Shown: one piece after another, positions 31,859 to 42,710 of the stretch | How positions within the stretch are numbered: the first letter of the stretch is position 1 | Layout of the letters: every line of letters begins with the position of its first letter | NCBI GenBank assembly: GCA_014904845.1 | Contig: MU119342.1 | Span: forward strand, 79,712-143,711 | Length of the DNA stretch: 64,000 bases | Source: Acephala macrosclerotiorum | Lineage: Eukaryota > Ascomycota > Leotiomycetes > Helotiales > Mollisiaceae | Direction: 5' to 3' | Position numbers and translations under genes: made by a program | The notes under the pieces: model-generated | The model's database searches: none | What the model was told of the DNA's origin: nothing | What the model saw: the letters and a program-made list of their open reading frames with translations, nothing else

Positions 31859-32368
31859 TCTGAACCCGAGGCCACAATCAAAGCACGGAAGGACATTGAG
31901 AAAGGCGAGATCATATACTTGGGCGGAACTCAAACTAGTTTTATTGGAGAAGAGGCACCCGACTTGAGTGACTTCAGCATTACGGAGTCAAACCGTCGCA
32001 AGATCTTGTCTAGAATGCTTGGACCGGCACGTTTCGCGAATCACGACTGCGAGCCCAATGCCCGACTGGAGCCAAGCGAATCATCTGAGCGGGTCAAAGT
32101 GATAGCGTTGAGGAAAATTCGGGCCGGTGAGGAGATCACTATATTTTATGATCACGATGCTTTCGGGATAGGCAATTCACGAAGCAGATGGTTCGTACTA
32201 ATAAGGAGGCGAAGCTTTTTCTGGCGGAAGAGTGAAGCGGGACTAGCGTGTGGTTCCAAGAATTCTGAGATATTTTATTCAAAGGAGGGCATAAATGCAG
32301 TAGTTTTTCTCGAAGCTTTTTTCCTAGCTACTACCCTCAAAGGGGATCCTGTTTTTACTCCATTGTAA
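31859..32368 (+). pseudogene. SET-domain (Suv4-20/Set9-like) fragment
   Basis: The open frame from 31,772 carries an incomplete SET domain between about 31,859 and 32,179: ATIKARKDIEKGEIIYL, a DFSI block, GPARFANHDCEPNARLE, VIALRKIRAGEEIT and a FYDHDAFG end. The GPARFxNHDC and RKIxxGEEIT motifs and order are those of Suv4-20/Set9-type H4K20 methyltransferases. The N-terminal part and the post-SET Cys cluster are missing; after FGIGN the reading turns into unrelated residues. Truncated at both ends, so most likely non-functional. Confidence 0.7.
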
Positions 32369-32657
32369 TGATGGGTTTCACGGAGCCACTTTTGGATCCA
32401 TTCTCGCTTATACGCAACTGCTCCTGAACGTCCGCAGGTGTAAAGTCGTCCGTGAAAAAGTTTCTCGGCCGTTGCTCGCTGGCAACTTCTACACGTCTGC
32501 TGTTTTTGGACCATGCACATCTTTTTGCTTTAGTGAGGGGCCGCACCTGGAAATAAATAGGCTGGGATCCACTTCCATCGAAACACGCCGACAGCATTTT
32601 TTCTTCTTCAGCTCCTCATTTTTGGGTTCTCTTGCCGCACCCCCTAAGATATTCAAT

Positions 32658-33326
32658 ATGCGAAAGACTGAACTTGCAGCATTCTTGTTCATGGGATTAA
32701 CTCCCTCCTTCGCCCAGCTTGGGATAGCTCCACAGCAGGAGAACGGAGAAGCTATTGTAGTGAATAAATGCGGCGTTCCTGTCTATTATGTATCTATGGG
32801 TGACTCTGGCTCGTTCGGAACCCTTTCCCCCGATGCGGTTTATCGGGAACAGTTTAGGTTGAGGTACCTTGGAGCCGACTATCCTGGGGAGGATAAATAT
32901 GGTGGCATTAGTATTATGCTTTCACCCAACCAGACCATAACAGCGGCCGTCGATAAGCAACAGGCATTCTTCCAAAGTACAATTACACAATTTGAATATA
33001 CATACCATCCATTGGAACCCCCCGGACTCTGGTACGATATCTCGAATGTTAATGGGTACGTTTACAACACGGACAATGGCTGGAATGGGATACGGCCTTG
33101 GCCGTTCCAGGAAGATGGTCTGATCGTCGAGGGCACTAGCGAAGAGTGTGCCACTGTGGTCTGTCCCGGCGGCAACCCTAATGGTAATTCGACTTGCATT
33201 CAGGCTTACACACACTCTAAAGATGACTGGGCAACTCATGGCTGTAGAAACAACAATTCTATTGTTTTAACCCTTTGTACTGATTCAGGAAGGAACAACA
33301 CTTTTGACAAGCATTCTTGCTATTAG
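32658..33326 (+). CDS. Secreted BYS1-domain protein
   Basis: Single exon, 222 residues from the ATG at 32,658; a longer open frame upstream is ignored because the signal peptide starts here. Residues 1-19 are a signal peptide ending SFA. After it come the BYS1-domain hallmarks: GEAIVVNKCGVPVYYVS, GGISIMLS, ITQFEYTY and LWYDISNVNG, followed by a Cys-rich C-terminus with several N-glycosylation sequons. BYS1 was named from a yeast-phase protein of Blastomyces, and relatives are thaumatin-like secreted proteins of many moulds with unclear role. It is flanked by broken SET and LPMO fragments but is itself intact. Confidence 0.8.
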   Translation: MRKTELAAFLFMGLTPSFAQLGIAPQQENGEAIVVNKCGVPVYYVSMGDSGSFGTLSPDAVYREQFRLRYLGADYPGEDKYGGISIMLSPNQTITAAVDKQQAFFQSTITQFEYTYHPLEPPGLWYDISNVNGYVYNTDNGWNGIRPWPFQEDGLIVEGTSEECATVVCPGGNPNGNSTCIQAYTHSKDDWATHGCRNNNSIVLTLCTDSGRNNTFDKHSCY

Positions 33327-33482
33327 CTAGTTCAGTAATAATTCCAAATTGTAGTGTGAACGAATGTAAGTTATTAAAGTTGTCAGAAACAACATAAAGT
33401 TGCTGAAACTTCGTCGGTTTACATTGAGCCCTGAGGAATTAGCCCCTGACACATTTATCCACTTTTATTCTCTTCCAAGCAG

Positions 33483-34045
33483 CTAACCAGAGGGGCTTTT
33501 AAGGACGTCTAAAATGGTCAGGTTGTCTGACCCACAGCCGTTGGGATTTGGGCCCGGAAAGCTCTGAAAGCCCAACGCAACAGGTGCCCGTTCCACAACA
33601 GTGTCTCCAACGTGCTTTTGCGAGTATATAATAGAAGTCTCCTGATTAGTATAGCATTCGCTTCGGATAGGGTCGAGGTTTGCAATAAGTAGTGGTGGAC
33701 CGGCTGGCGTTGTTGTTGTCCCGCTTCCCGCGCCTGCGATATTGACAAAAGTGCATGACATGTAGTATTCACGGTTGCCCGAAGCGTTGATCCAGGCCCT
33801 GTTTTATCAGCATCGGTGCAAATTTGTAACATTGGACGCCTACCAAGCAAATATGATTTTCTGACCAGTTGGGAAGTCTTCCGGGATCGTAAAAGTATAA
33901 TTCTGATCAAGACTGTAGACATTGGTCACGTCGCCAGGAGTAGCCACGCGGGGACAATTGCCTTCCCAACTATGCACGACAACCCAAGTTTCCCCTTTAT
34001 CATAAGAAAATGCTACTTGGCATGAAATTGATTGGGACTAGTCAA
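33483..34045 (-). pseudogene. 5'-truncated AA11-like LPMO
   Basis: Exons on the minus strand: about 34,045-33,844, intron 33,843-33,799 (GTAGGC to CAG), then 33,798-33,483. They read ISCQVAFSYDKGETW, FTIPEDFPTGQKIIFAW and ASGNREYYMSCTF, the C-terminal half of an AA11-like domain, with the axial-Tyr motif GNREYYMSC. An in-frame stop sits just upstream of ISCQ. No signal peptide, N-terminal His or THGG-type second His was found further upstream, so the copper site is lost unless a distant exon was missed. Confidence 0.65.
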
Positions 34046-34373
34046 ATCCAACTTCATGGGAGGTTTATGTGAGCATGGCTCCATTTTTGGCTCTCCCGTT
34101 ACCTGGAAAGAAGATGCCGAAACAGGAATAGTGTTAAAAAAGATGGCCACCCTTTATGAATAAGTGAACTTCTTTCCCACAATCACTCCTATCTCCACGA
34201 CTACCTACACCATGGCGACACAGATTGCTCTGGCCAGGGATTCCGTGACCGGCTACTTCATGTATGTCGCGAGGAAATTCACGGCCAACTTTTCGAGTGA
34301 ACTAGTAGAAGTATGATAAGATTGTGGGACGCGATATTTTTTAAATAAGACATGGCTTTCCGTAGCATCAAAG

Positions 34374-34664
34374 ATGGGTCTCATCTCCGGTCAAGGTGTA
34401 CGCAGCCTTCATAATGATCCTCATGAACCAGCTTACATCGTTCTCGTAACTAGTGATTATTCTAGAGAACTTCGACAGCAAAGGAAACTCCTCTTGGAAT
34501 GCCTAGAAATCGATAATAACAAAAGGCCGTTCAACAGAAAGACTCAAGAAGTCGTATTGGAAGAATTCAACATCACTTTGAACATCGAAGACGCTTGCCT
34601 TATCCTGAAAGTATTAACGTCCATCCCTGGGTGCCGGAACGACTTCATGGTTTGGGGGTCTTAA
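34374..34664 (+). CDS. Small uncharacterised open frame
   Basis: A 96-residue frame from an ATG; polar, helix-rich, with no motif. A 34-codon frame at 34,212-34,316 with a good ATG context could be a first exon, but no junction keeps both frames. Treat as tentative. Confidence 0.3.
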   Translation: MGLISGQGVRSLHNDPHEPAYIVLVTSDYSRELRQQRKLLLECLEIDNNKRPFNRKTQEVVLEEFNITLNIEDACLILKVLTSIPGCRNDFMVWGS

Positions 34665-35807
<1,143 letters not shown>

Positions 35808-36851
35808 ATGCCGCTAGTCTCACAATCTCTTGCTTTCAAGCAAACTTTCAGCAATATCGATATAGAAACGAGCGCACGGACTAAGCTAGATCAAGCAGCA
35901 ACGGCATACTACAAACCAGAACTAGCGAAAAGTGCCAAATTATTCCTTGAGAGTTGGCGTATCTTACGAAACGAATATGAAAGCGGTCTCTATAAGCGGC
36001 TTGATTATTCTTTACCAGTAAAAGAACAAATGCAGCAAGAACAATCTGTGGCACGGGAAAATAAAGGAAGAATGCTTTTGAGTTTTGTCGCTCTTCACGA
36101 TCTTGCTAGGACTTGTTCTCGCATTAACGAAGAATACAAGGACAAGGCTGGCAAATGCAAACTCGATGTCTATGCTCTCCGGTACGGCTGGAAAGAGAAT
36201 ACAACTACCGAGGTGCTCGAAATTGAGGAGGACGATGAGGAAAACGATGGGATCAAGCCGTCCTGGCCTGAGGGGTCTGGCATAGCTCATGTGCTACCAT
36301 TGAAGGATCCGCTCGGGCGTTTGCTAGAGGAGGCAGATAGCTTCAAAGAGGCTGCATTTATTATTGCAAACATTTGTTCTCTTCAAGTTGCTTCTGTTTC
36401 CGAGCCATTGAAAGAACAACAGGACGGTTGCGACTTTATTCGCGACAGCCTGCTATGGATGCGCCGCAGAACTTCCTTTGAAATAGCGTCGGTCAAAGCT
36501 GCCAGTGATAGCCACCGCTTCAAGCAGATGCAAGAAAAGACCAAGAAAAATTCGGAGGACGATGAAGATGAGAGAACCCGAAAGAAACTGGTATTAAAAA
36601 TGAACGACTGGGAATCTAAGAAAAAGCCGCTAGACAAGAAGAACGAGGAGGAGTTGAGTGATCTCTTTGACCAGCTCCATGTCACAAGCCTGTCGGAACA
36701 ATTAATTCGTCAACTCGAGCGGTTCCACGTCACAGACGGAGCAGGTCTTTGGCCATACAAAGGTGAAAGTTTTGAGCATATACAGGAGAAAAAGAATGAT
36801 TCGGATGACGAAGATGAGGAGGAGGAGAGAACTCTACTAAGGGGTGGTTAG
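35808..36851 (+). CDS. Uncharacterised charged helical protein
   Basis: Single exon, 347 residues. Strongly charged and helical. Acidic stretches EEDDEEND (about 135-145) and DSDDEDEEEE at the C-terminus flank a Lys-rich region (about 245-285) with likely coiled coil. No signal peptide, membrane segment or known domain. Intronless with regular codon use. The charge pattern would suit a nuclear or scaffold protein, but nothing more can be said. Confidence 0.65.
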   Translation: MPLVSQSLAFKQTFSNIDIETSARTKLDQAATAYYKPELAKSAKLFLESWRILRNEYESGLYKRLDYSLPVKEQMQQEQSVARENKGRMLLSFVALHDLARTCSRINEEYKDKAGKCKLDVYALRYGWKENTTTEVLEIEEDDEENDGIKPSWPEGSGIAHVLPLKDPLGRLLEEADSFKEAAFIIANICSLQVASVSEPLKEQQDGCDFIRDSLLWMRRRTSFEIASVKAASDSHRFKQMQEKTKKNSEDDEDERTRKKLVLKMNDWESKKKPLDKKNEEELSDLFDQLHVTSLSEQLIRQLERFHVTDGAGLWPYKGESFEHIQEKKNDSDDEDEEEERTLLRGG

Positions 36852-37236
36852 ATATAAAGATTTGAGACACTTGGAGATGTGATCGTATACTCAACTATAC
36901 GAGAGAACAGCATTCCTGTTGAAGATGTGGATTGGCGATATATTCTAGATAGATGCAGAGATAAGTTCCGTTGCTGAATGTTGTTTCTTTTGTCTCTATC
37001 AGATAGCATCTAATGTAATACCTATTTGCCCCATCTTCCCATTTTCCTTCTTATGGACATGAATTGGAAACAAACGTTGAAGTGCGCCGCAACTTGAGAT
37101 TGAACGGCTAGAATAGGCTTTGGACTAGGCAGAACCACGAGTGTGTTAATTGTGGATCTCATAGTATTACTGAAGTTTATATGAACTGTCTGCGCGCTTA
37201 TTGGAAATAATTTTGCTAAAAGGAGAAACTGCGAAA
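36852..37236. other. Intergenic, no gene seen
   Basis: AT-rich with no coding pattern. Confidence 0.55.
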
Positions 37237-37503
37237 ATGCTCTGTGGGTGCATTAGATTCGGATCGAAGGCGAAAGCCGCATCTGATGACGTTGAATCAG
37301 CGAGGCAAGATTCATCCACCTCAGAATGGAGTTTCCATCGGTCCGACGCGCCATCACCGCCCGAGCGCTTAGATATTAGCGCAGATGGCTCTGGGTCAGT
37401 GGTCCTGCCAGAAAGAGAGGTGGTCATGGAACCGAGTGTCAATTCACCCATACAGGCACTGGAGAATATTGATGAGATAATTCTATCTAATACTACTATC
37501 TAA
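37237..37503 (+). CDS. Small protein with N-terminal Cys pair
   Basis: 88 residues from the ATG at 37,237. It begins MLCGCIRFGSKAK, a Cys-containing N-terminus followed by basic residues, a pattern that can be palmitoylated; the rest is acidic and Ser-rich. No family was recognised. It ends 10 bp before the stop of the convergent gene at 37,513. Confidence 0.4.
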   Translation: MLCGCIRFGSKAKAASDDVESARQDSSTSEWSFHRSDAPSPPERLDISADGSGSVVLPEREVVMEPSVNSPIQALENIDEIILSNTTI

Positions 37504-37512
37504 ATGCTCAAT

Positions 37513-38052
37513 TCAGAGAAAACCGGTTACAAGCTCCGTCACTACCGCCCAAAAGACCACGTGAGACCAAGAGACATCAGGACGAGTACCTGGCCCAGCG
37601 ACAACGCTTTGGGAGGTCGAAGAAGTACTGTGCTCTGGTAGACTTTGATTAGCTGTGGCACCAGTCACCATTTGGGAAGACCCTATAGTCGTTGGGAAGC
37701 GGTGTTGGCCAGTGGATGTAGCATTGATCATCTGCGTTCGACTAACCCCAAATGATGGCGGAGTATTGAACGGGGTGGCCGAGGTCAAGGACGTCTTACT
37801 CGATGTCGTCGTCGGTAACGTTGAGATTGTAGTGATTGAATTTGAAAGAGTGCCACTCGAATTTGAGGAAACGAGGTTGGCACAAGACGTGGGATTGCTT
37901 GTCATCAGAATGATTCCAGAGCCAACTTGACCATCGTATTGGATTTCTACGGTTGCTTCTGCTTGCAATCTTGTACAGCTCTCAGCAGTATCAGATTGAG
38001 CAAAGCCGTAACCAAACAAGATGACCAAAAGTAGAGCACAATTTATAGCCAT
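37513..38052 (-). CDS. Secreted Ser/Thr-rich protein with hydrophobic C-terminus
   Basis: Single exon, 179 residues. Residues 1-18 form a signal peptide (ALLLVILFGYGFA). A short domain with three Cys follows (SCTRLQAEATVEIQ, SCANL), then about 100 residues of Ser/Thr-rich sequence likely to be O-glycosylated. The last 15-20 residues are hydrophobic (VVFWAVVTELVTGFL), which fits a GPI-anchor signal. Probably a cell-surface or wall protein; the family is not recognised. Confidence 0.65.
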   Translation of the reverse strand: MAINCALLLVILFGYGFAQSDTAESCTRLQAEATVEIQYDGQVGSGIILMTSNPTSCANLVSSNSSGTLSNSITTISTLPTTTSSKTSLTSATPFNTPPSFGVSRTQMINATSTGQHRFPTTIGSSQMVTGATANQSLPEHSTSSTSQSVVAGPGTRPDVSWSHVVFWAVVTELVTGFL

Positions 38053-38284
38053 TAGACATTGAATTGGACTCTACACGGAGCACTACCCCCCCTCCTTTTA
38101 TAGAGAACCAAAACTTGCATACAATAAAGAGCCAAGAACTGCTTATAGTAGAAGCCAAAACTGGCTTATTGCAGCACATATAAGAAGACCATCTATCTCC
38201 TAAGCTTGGTCCTCAGATTTTACATCAGTTTCTAACGCCCATTGCTCCCTATACCACTCTGAATCGAACCTTCATTCTTACGAG

Positions 38285-39856
38285 ATGGGACCACAAAAGA
38301 AGAAAGTAAGAATCGTGAATCAGGAAAAGGAGGCTAGGAGACATGAGAAGAAGAAATTGGCCAATGACGGGATTTCTAAGGCGCGTAAGGCACTCGAAGA
38401 TACAAGAGAGACAAAGGCACAAAGGGAGGCCAGGCGGAAGCAACTGCAAGATTCTCTCGCAGCTGCATCGGAAGAACAGGCGAAGGCCGCGAAAATGGAG
38501 ATTGATACGATCGAGAATGAGCTTCAACAGACTGAGCAAAGGCTAAGAGAGGTAGAAGCGGAAGAGGCAAAGTTCAAGAAGGATGAAGAAGACGCCGATA
38601 ATGAGGACGTGCATGAAGAGATGGAGGTTATTTTTGATGATGGTGGGAATGACCCTGATAAACCGAAGCCTTCGACCGAGTCCATGGATCCAGCGGAATT
38701 CGCAGCGAAGCTTATGACGGGACTGAGCATTTCTGACCGGAAAGAAGGCATTGACCTAACTCAGGATATCCAATTGAGGAACACGCAAGCGGTGGTCTGC
38801 TACAAGAGTGGATTTGGGAAGCCAGTTATTGTTGTCGATTGCGAAATCCCCAATTTTCCAATTTACCGAATTAGGAAGGATATTATGGTTCCGGATAGGA
38901 CTCCAAACCTTATGAGGTGGAGACGCGGGGGTAAATGGAAAGATGTAAAGGCCGAAGTCAAGTGGAGGTCGAGAGATATAAAAGATATCCTAGGCATTGC
39001 AATTGAAGTACCACTGGGCTATAATGGAAAGCCAGAAGATCTCGTCCAGCCGATCCGACGTCTGTCGAAAAAGGAAAAGGAGAAATTGATCAAAAAAGGG
39101 AAACCTATTCCAAAGGAGCCAAAGCAGCCGGATGTACAACTTATCGTCGAATGGTGGCAGGGGGTCATACCAGAAGGTGAAACTGAGAAGCGTTACACGA
39201 GTTTGGAAAGCAGATCATCGTGCCGTGATATTTGGAGGAAAAAGGGCGTCGCTGATGCCTTTTTGTTGGACGTGGCAACGAAGAAGGAAGCAGGGTACAG
39301 GCGGGCTGGTGGGCGGCACTCCTCAGAAGAAAGGAGCTTGTCTCCAATTAGAATACCAAGGGGTACACCGGGAGTTGATGATGACCTAAACTCGGACGAG
39401 CCAGGAACAGAGGATGAGGAAGAGGAGGAGGAGCAGAAGAAGAAGAAAAAGGAGCGGAAAAAGGGAAAGAAGGAAGAGGAGGGCGAGGAAGAGGAGGGCG
39501 AGGAAGAGGAGGGCGAGGAAGAGGAGGACGAGGAGGAGGAGGACGAGGAGGAGGAGGACGAGGAGGAGAAGAAGGAGCAGAAGAAGAAGGAGCAGAAGAA
39601 GAAGGAGCAGAAGAAGGAGCAGAAGAAGAAGAAGAAGAAGGAAGAAGAGGAGAAAAAGAAGGAAGAAGAGGAGAAAAAGAAAAAGGGGGAGGAGAAGAAG
39701 GATGAAGCTTCGGTATATGAGGCCAGCTTGAAAGCGTTCGAGCCAAAATTCCGCATAATAGAACGCATCGAAGCAGGCGCCAAATTGACAGCAGCACAAA
39801 AGGGGGAAATGATCGAGGCGTTCGACGCCTATTGGGAGAGGCAGCAAGCAAAGTAA
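38285..39856 (+). CDS. Uncharacterised charged protein with Glu/Lys repeat
   Basis: Single exon, 523 residues. The N-terminal 110 residues are a predicted coiled coil (KARKALEDTRETKAQREARR and on). A central block at about 160-340 looks folded, with aromatic-rich stretches (VVCYKSGFGKPVIVVDCEIP, RWRRGGKWKDVK, QLIVEWWQGV). Then about 100 residues of Glu/Lys/Asp simple sequence are encoded by a GAG/AAG repeat (39,411-39,710), and a short helical C-terminus ends the protein. Large open frames on the opposite strand here are repeat artefacts. Function unknown. Confidence 0.7.
   Translation: MGPQKKKVRIVNQEKEARRHEKKKLANDGISKARKALEDTRETKAQREARRKQLQDSLAAASEEQAKAAKMEIDTIENELQQTEQRLREVEAEEAKFKKDEEDADNEDVHEEMEVIFDDGGNDPDKPKPSTESMDPAEFAAKLMTGLSISDRKEGIDLTQDIQLRNTQAVVCYKSGFGKPVIVVDCEIPNFPIYRIRKDIMVPDRTPNLMRWRRGGKWKDVKAEVKWRSRDIKDILGIAIEVPLGYNGKPEDLVQPIRRLSKKEKEKLIKKGKPIPKEPKQPDVQLIVEWWQGVIPEGETEKRYTSLESRSSCRDIWRKKGVADAFLLDVATKKEAGYRRAGGRHSSEERSLSPIRIPRGTPGVDDDLNSDEPGTEDEEEEEEQKKKKKERKKGKKEEEGEEEEGEEEEGEEEEDEEEEDEEEEDEEEKKEQKKKEQKKKEQKKEQKKKKKKEEEEKKKEEEEKKKKGEEKKDEASVYEASLKAFEPKFRIIERIEAGAKLTAAQKGEMIEAFDAYWERQQAK
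39411..39710. repeat. GAG/AAG low-complexity tract within a gene
   Basis: Purine-only simple sequence encoding Glu/Lys runs. Within it, blocks such as GAGGAGGGCGAGGAA and GAAGAAGGAGCA(G) repeat several times, so length variation is likely. Confidence 0.85.
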
Positions 39857-40578
39857 TCTTGGTCTATAAGCGTTTAGACTTTTGCTTTTGATTTTTAGTT
39901 TGGTATTTGCGTGGCAATCCTGGTTTTTATTTCATTCCGCCCTAATTACTGGCTATGTCCTTTATTGTTTTTTGGTCTTTATAATTTATTTCTAATTTGG
40001 TTATTTGAAGAGATTTTGGAATTATGTGCTAAAAGGAGCAGATGTTGAGTTAATACTACAAACAAGAAAGGGACTTGATTTGGGCATTTGAATTCCTTTG
40101 GGCAGAGATGCTAAAGGCAAAGAGAGAGACGAAGATATAATTTATGGTTATTTGCGATTAATAGGCTATTAGGATGACTTTTTTTTTTGCATCGGGCTTT
40201 GTTTGTTTTTTTCCTTGGCTTCTTTACCGTTAATTACTGATTGTCTTTACTTGGGTAAAAGTTACTTTACAACTACTAATTCTTATTAACTTTTCTATTG
40301 CTTCTACTCAATGCTTAATCGCTTTAAAGTAGCTACTAAATAGAATCTAAGATAAGTTGAGACTCGTGTTCAAATGTGTTTGAAATGTAACAGAGATGTT
40401 CTACGCGAAGCAAGCCTTGACGCAGACAGCCGGTTTTGGCTTCGTTGTTTCCATTTGCCTACTAATTCATGACGATCCTGCCATCATAGAGAAGGTGCCA
40501 ATTTCGGCTCCTACCCAATCTCGACAATTAGATATAAAGCTTTGACCTGCCTACTATTAGTCAATCACCACGCTCATC
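39857..40578. other. Intergenic, AT-rich
   Basis: T-rich sequence with no coding pattern. Confidence 0.55.
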
Positions 40579-42475
40579 ATGGAAATCACCCTAGCATATG
40601 CCATCGCCTTGGGTGGCGTCCTTCTCATCCCTCTCCTTATCAATCTCCTTCCTTGGCTTCCGTATCTTACTTTCTCTACACCACTCTTCCTCCAACAAAT
40701 TTTAAGATACCTAACATACTCTTACCTTGTTCGCCGTCATCAATTCTTGGGCCCGTGGACATGTGCAGGCCTTATAATTCAGCTTGTGTACATTGCCTGC
40801 AACTCTTTCTGCGTTGGTTTCCGAGTCTCTGACGTTGCAAAAGCCGGTGTACGAGCCGGGAATCTCTCAGTAATCAACATGATCCCCCTCTTCCTAGGCC
40901 CACACCTGGGATTTCTCGCTGATATTCTTGGTATCTCCTTGAGCACCTTTCGATTAATGCACCGTTCCGCTGGGATGATGTCCTGCAGCCTGGTACTGTT
41001 CCATGTGCTCGCCATGCTCGTCTCCCATACAGCCTTCCCCTTACGTAGTACTGCAAACATTTCTGCGGTCGTAGTAAGTACCCTCGTTACTATCATCTTT
41101 TTACCACTGACATTTTACAGAGTGGAGCTTCTCTGGGTTTGATAGTTGTACTTTCCTGGTCCTGGTCTCCGCTCCGCAGATGGTTCTACGAGATTTTCCT
41201 TCGCTCGCACCAATTACTGGCAGCTATTGTTGCCACATCTGCTCTACTCCATATCCCGTCGGCGCTATTCCCTAGATTGTACTTCTACATCTCTTTGGGG
41301 ATCTTTATAGCCACTTCCGCATATGAAGGAGTGCTCTTGCTACACCGCAATGGAGTCGTCGCGCGTGCCAAAGGCAGAAAGTTGCCGAGAGTTGGAGAGG
41401 TCTTCAAGTATCCGGGTGAAGATGACAACAGCCCTGTACAATTAACGATAATTCCGCAAGAACCTTTGAGAATGGACGCTGGACAATATGTTAATATGTA
41501 TATCCCATCACTTGGCGTTCGCTCCTTTATTTTTATGCAGACCCATCCATTTGTCGTCGCCTCCTGGACTGGCAAGCGGCAGACGAAGCTAGAGCTCGTG
41601 ATCGAGCCTCGTCGTGGATGGACTAAAATTCTCCAGTCTCGCGCCATAACTGCGAGCGGGCAGAGCGGAGGACTGGGTCGGGTGCTATTTACTGGACCAC
41701 ACGGCGCTATCGTACCGGTGGGCAACTACGAATATATCTTCATGGTTGCGAGCGGTTACGGTATCGTAGCGCAGTTGCCACTTTTGGAACGGCTGGTTCA
41801 GGGCACGCTCGCTCGCGAAGTTCGAGCTCGCCGAATCTGTTTAGTCTGGGAGTTTGAAGACATCGGTGAGTATGCTCTCTAAATGTTGCTTGCCTCCCTT
41901 AACGGTTTTACCATAGGGCTTTACAAAGCAGTTTATCCGCTATTTAATTGGGTTTTGGTAGAAGATCGGAAATTAGGAGACAATTGTGTAAGTTGCAGCG
42001 TCAATTCAGATATCTCTTCCTAATACCGCCAGGCCCTTGCAATTTCGCTTTATTCGTCCCAGCTGGCGCCTGATGAGCTTTCAAAACGAGCCAAGATTTC
42101 ACCAGAATCGCTCTCTCTCAAGGATGTGTTTAAAGCTGAGATCGCAGAGATTGACAAGAGGAAGACGCAGGAAAATGAAGCCGTACGAAACAGGGAGGAA
42201 AAGAGGGCAGAGGAAATAGAAAGAGGACGAAGAGAGGTTATTCTAGAACGGTCGAGTGGAGAAGTCATCCATGAGCCTGGGGCCTTGCCCGTGTGTACAA
42301 GTACACCTAGAATGCTTATCACAGGTAAGACTGTCGCATATTGAGGGTTTGCTCTTGTCTAACGATTCAAGTATCTGCATCAACAAAGATTCGGGATGAG
42401 CTAAGATCCATTCTACGAACTTCTCTCAATAAAGATATTACTTTAAAAGAGCTAGATTATCAGCCTTCACACTAG
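40579..42475 (+). CDS. Ferric reductase-like transmembrane oxidoreductase (five exons)
   Basis: Exons 40,579-41,073, 41,121-41,865, 41,917-41,987, 42,033-42,324 and 42,372-42,475, with introns of 45-51 bp, agreeing phases and GT-AG ends, give 568 residues. The N-terminal 240 residues hold 6-7 membrane helices. Two His pairs with the spacing of the bis-haem core are present: His128/His142 and His195/His209. HPFVVASW (307-314) is the FAD-binding motif and GPHG (357-360) followed by VASGYGIVAQLP is the NAD(P)H-binding region. The last residues, ELDYQPSH, match the usual C-terminus. The family transfers electrons from NADPH through FAD and haem to extracellular ferric chelates at the plasma membrane. 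It lies 235 bp before the sirtuin-Ulp1 fusion in the same orientation. Confidence 0.85.
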
Positions 42476-42710
42476 CGTTATTCATATAGAATCAAATAGC
42501 CACTTTTTCAAATTGTAAAAGGAAATGTCAGTTCGAGAGCCAATCCCCTCAACAGAGGTGGATTGCTTTGGAAGCAGCCGAAACCTGACGTCCAGACGCC
42601 AGAACGGGAGGCTTTCAAAAGTGACGCACTCAATTAGCAATAAAAAGGGCCATGCAGAACTCATCTGTAGAAATGTTCAAGAACTTGTCTATTAAATTTA
42701 ATCATATAAT

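Noticed and set aside
39193..39851. Long minus-strand open frames of Ser, Leu or Pro runs
   Set aside because: They are the mirror of the GAG/AAG repeat in the plus-strand gene and contain no normal sequence.
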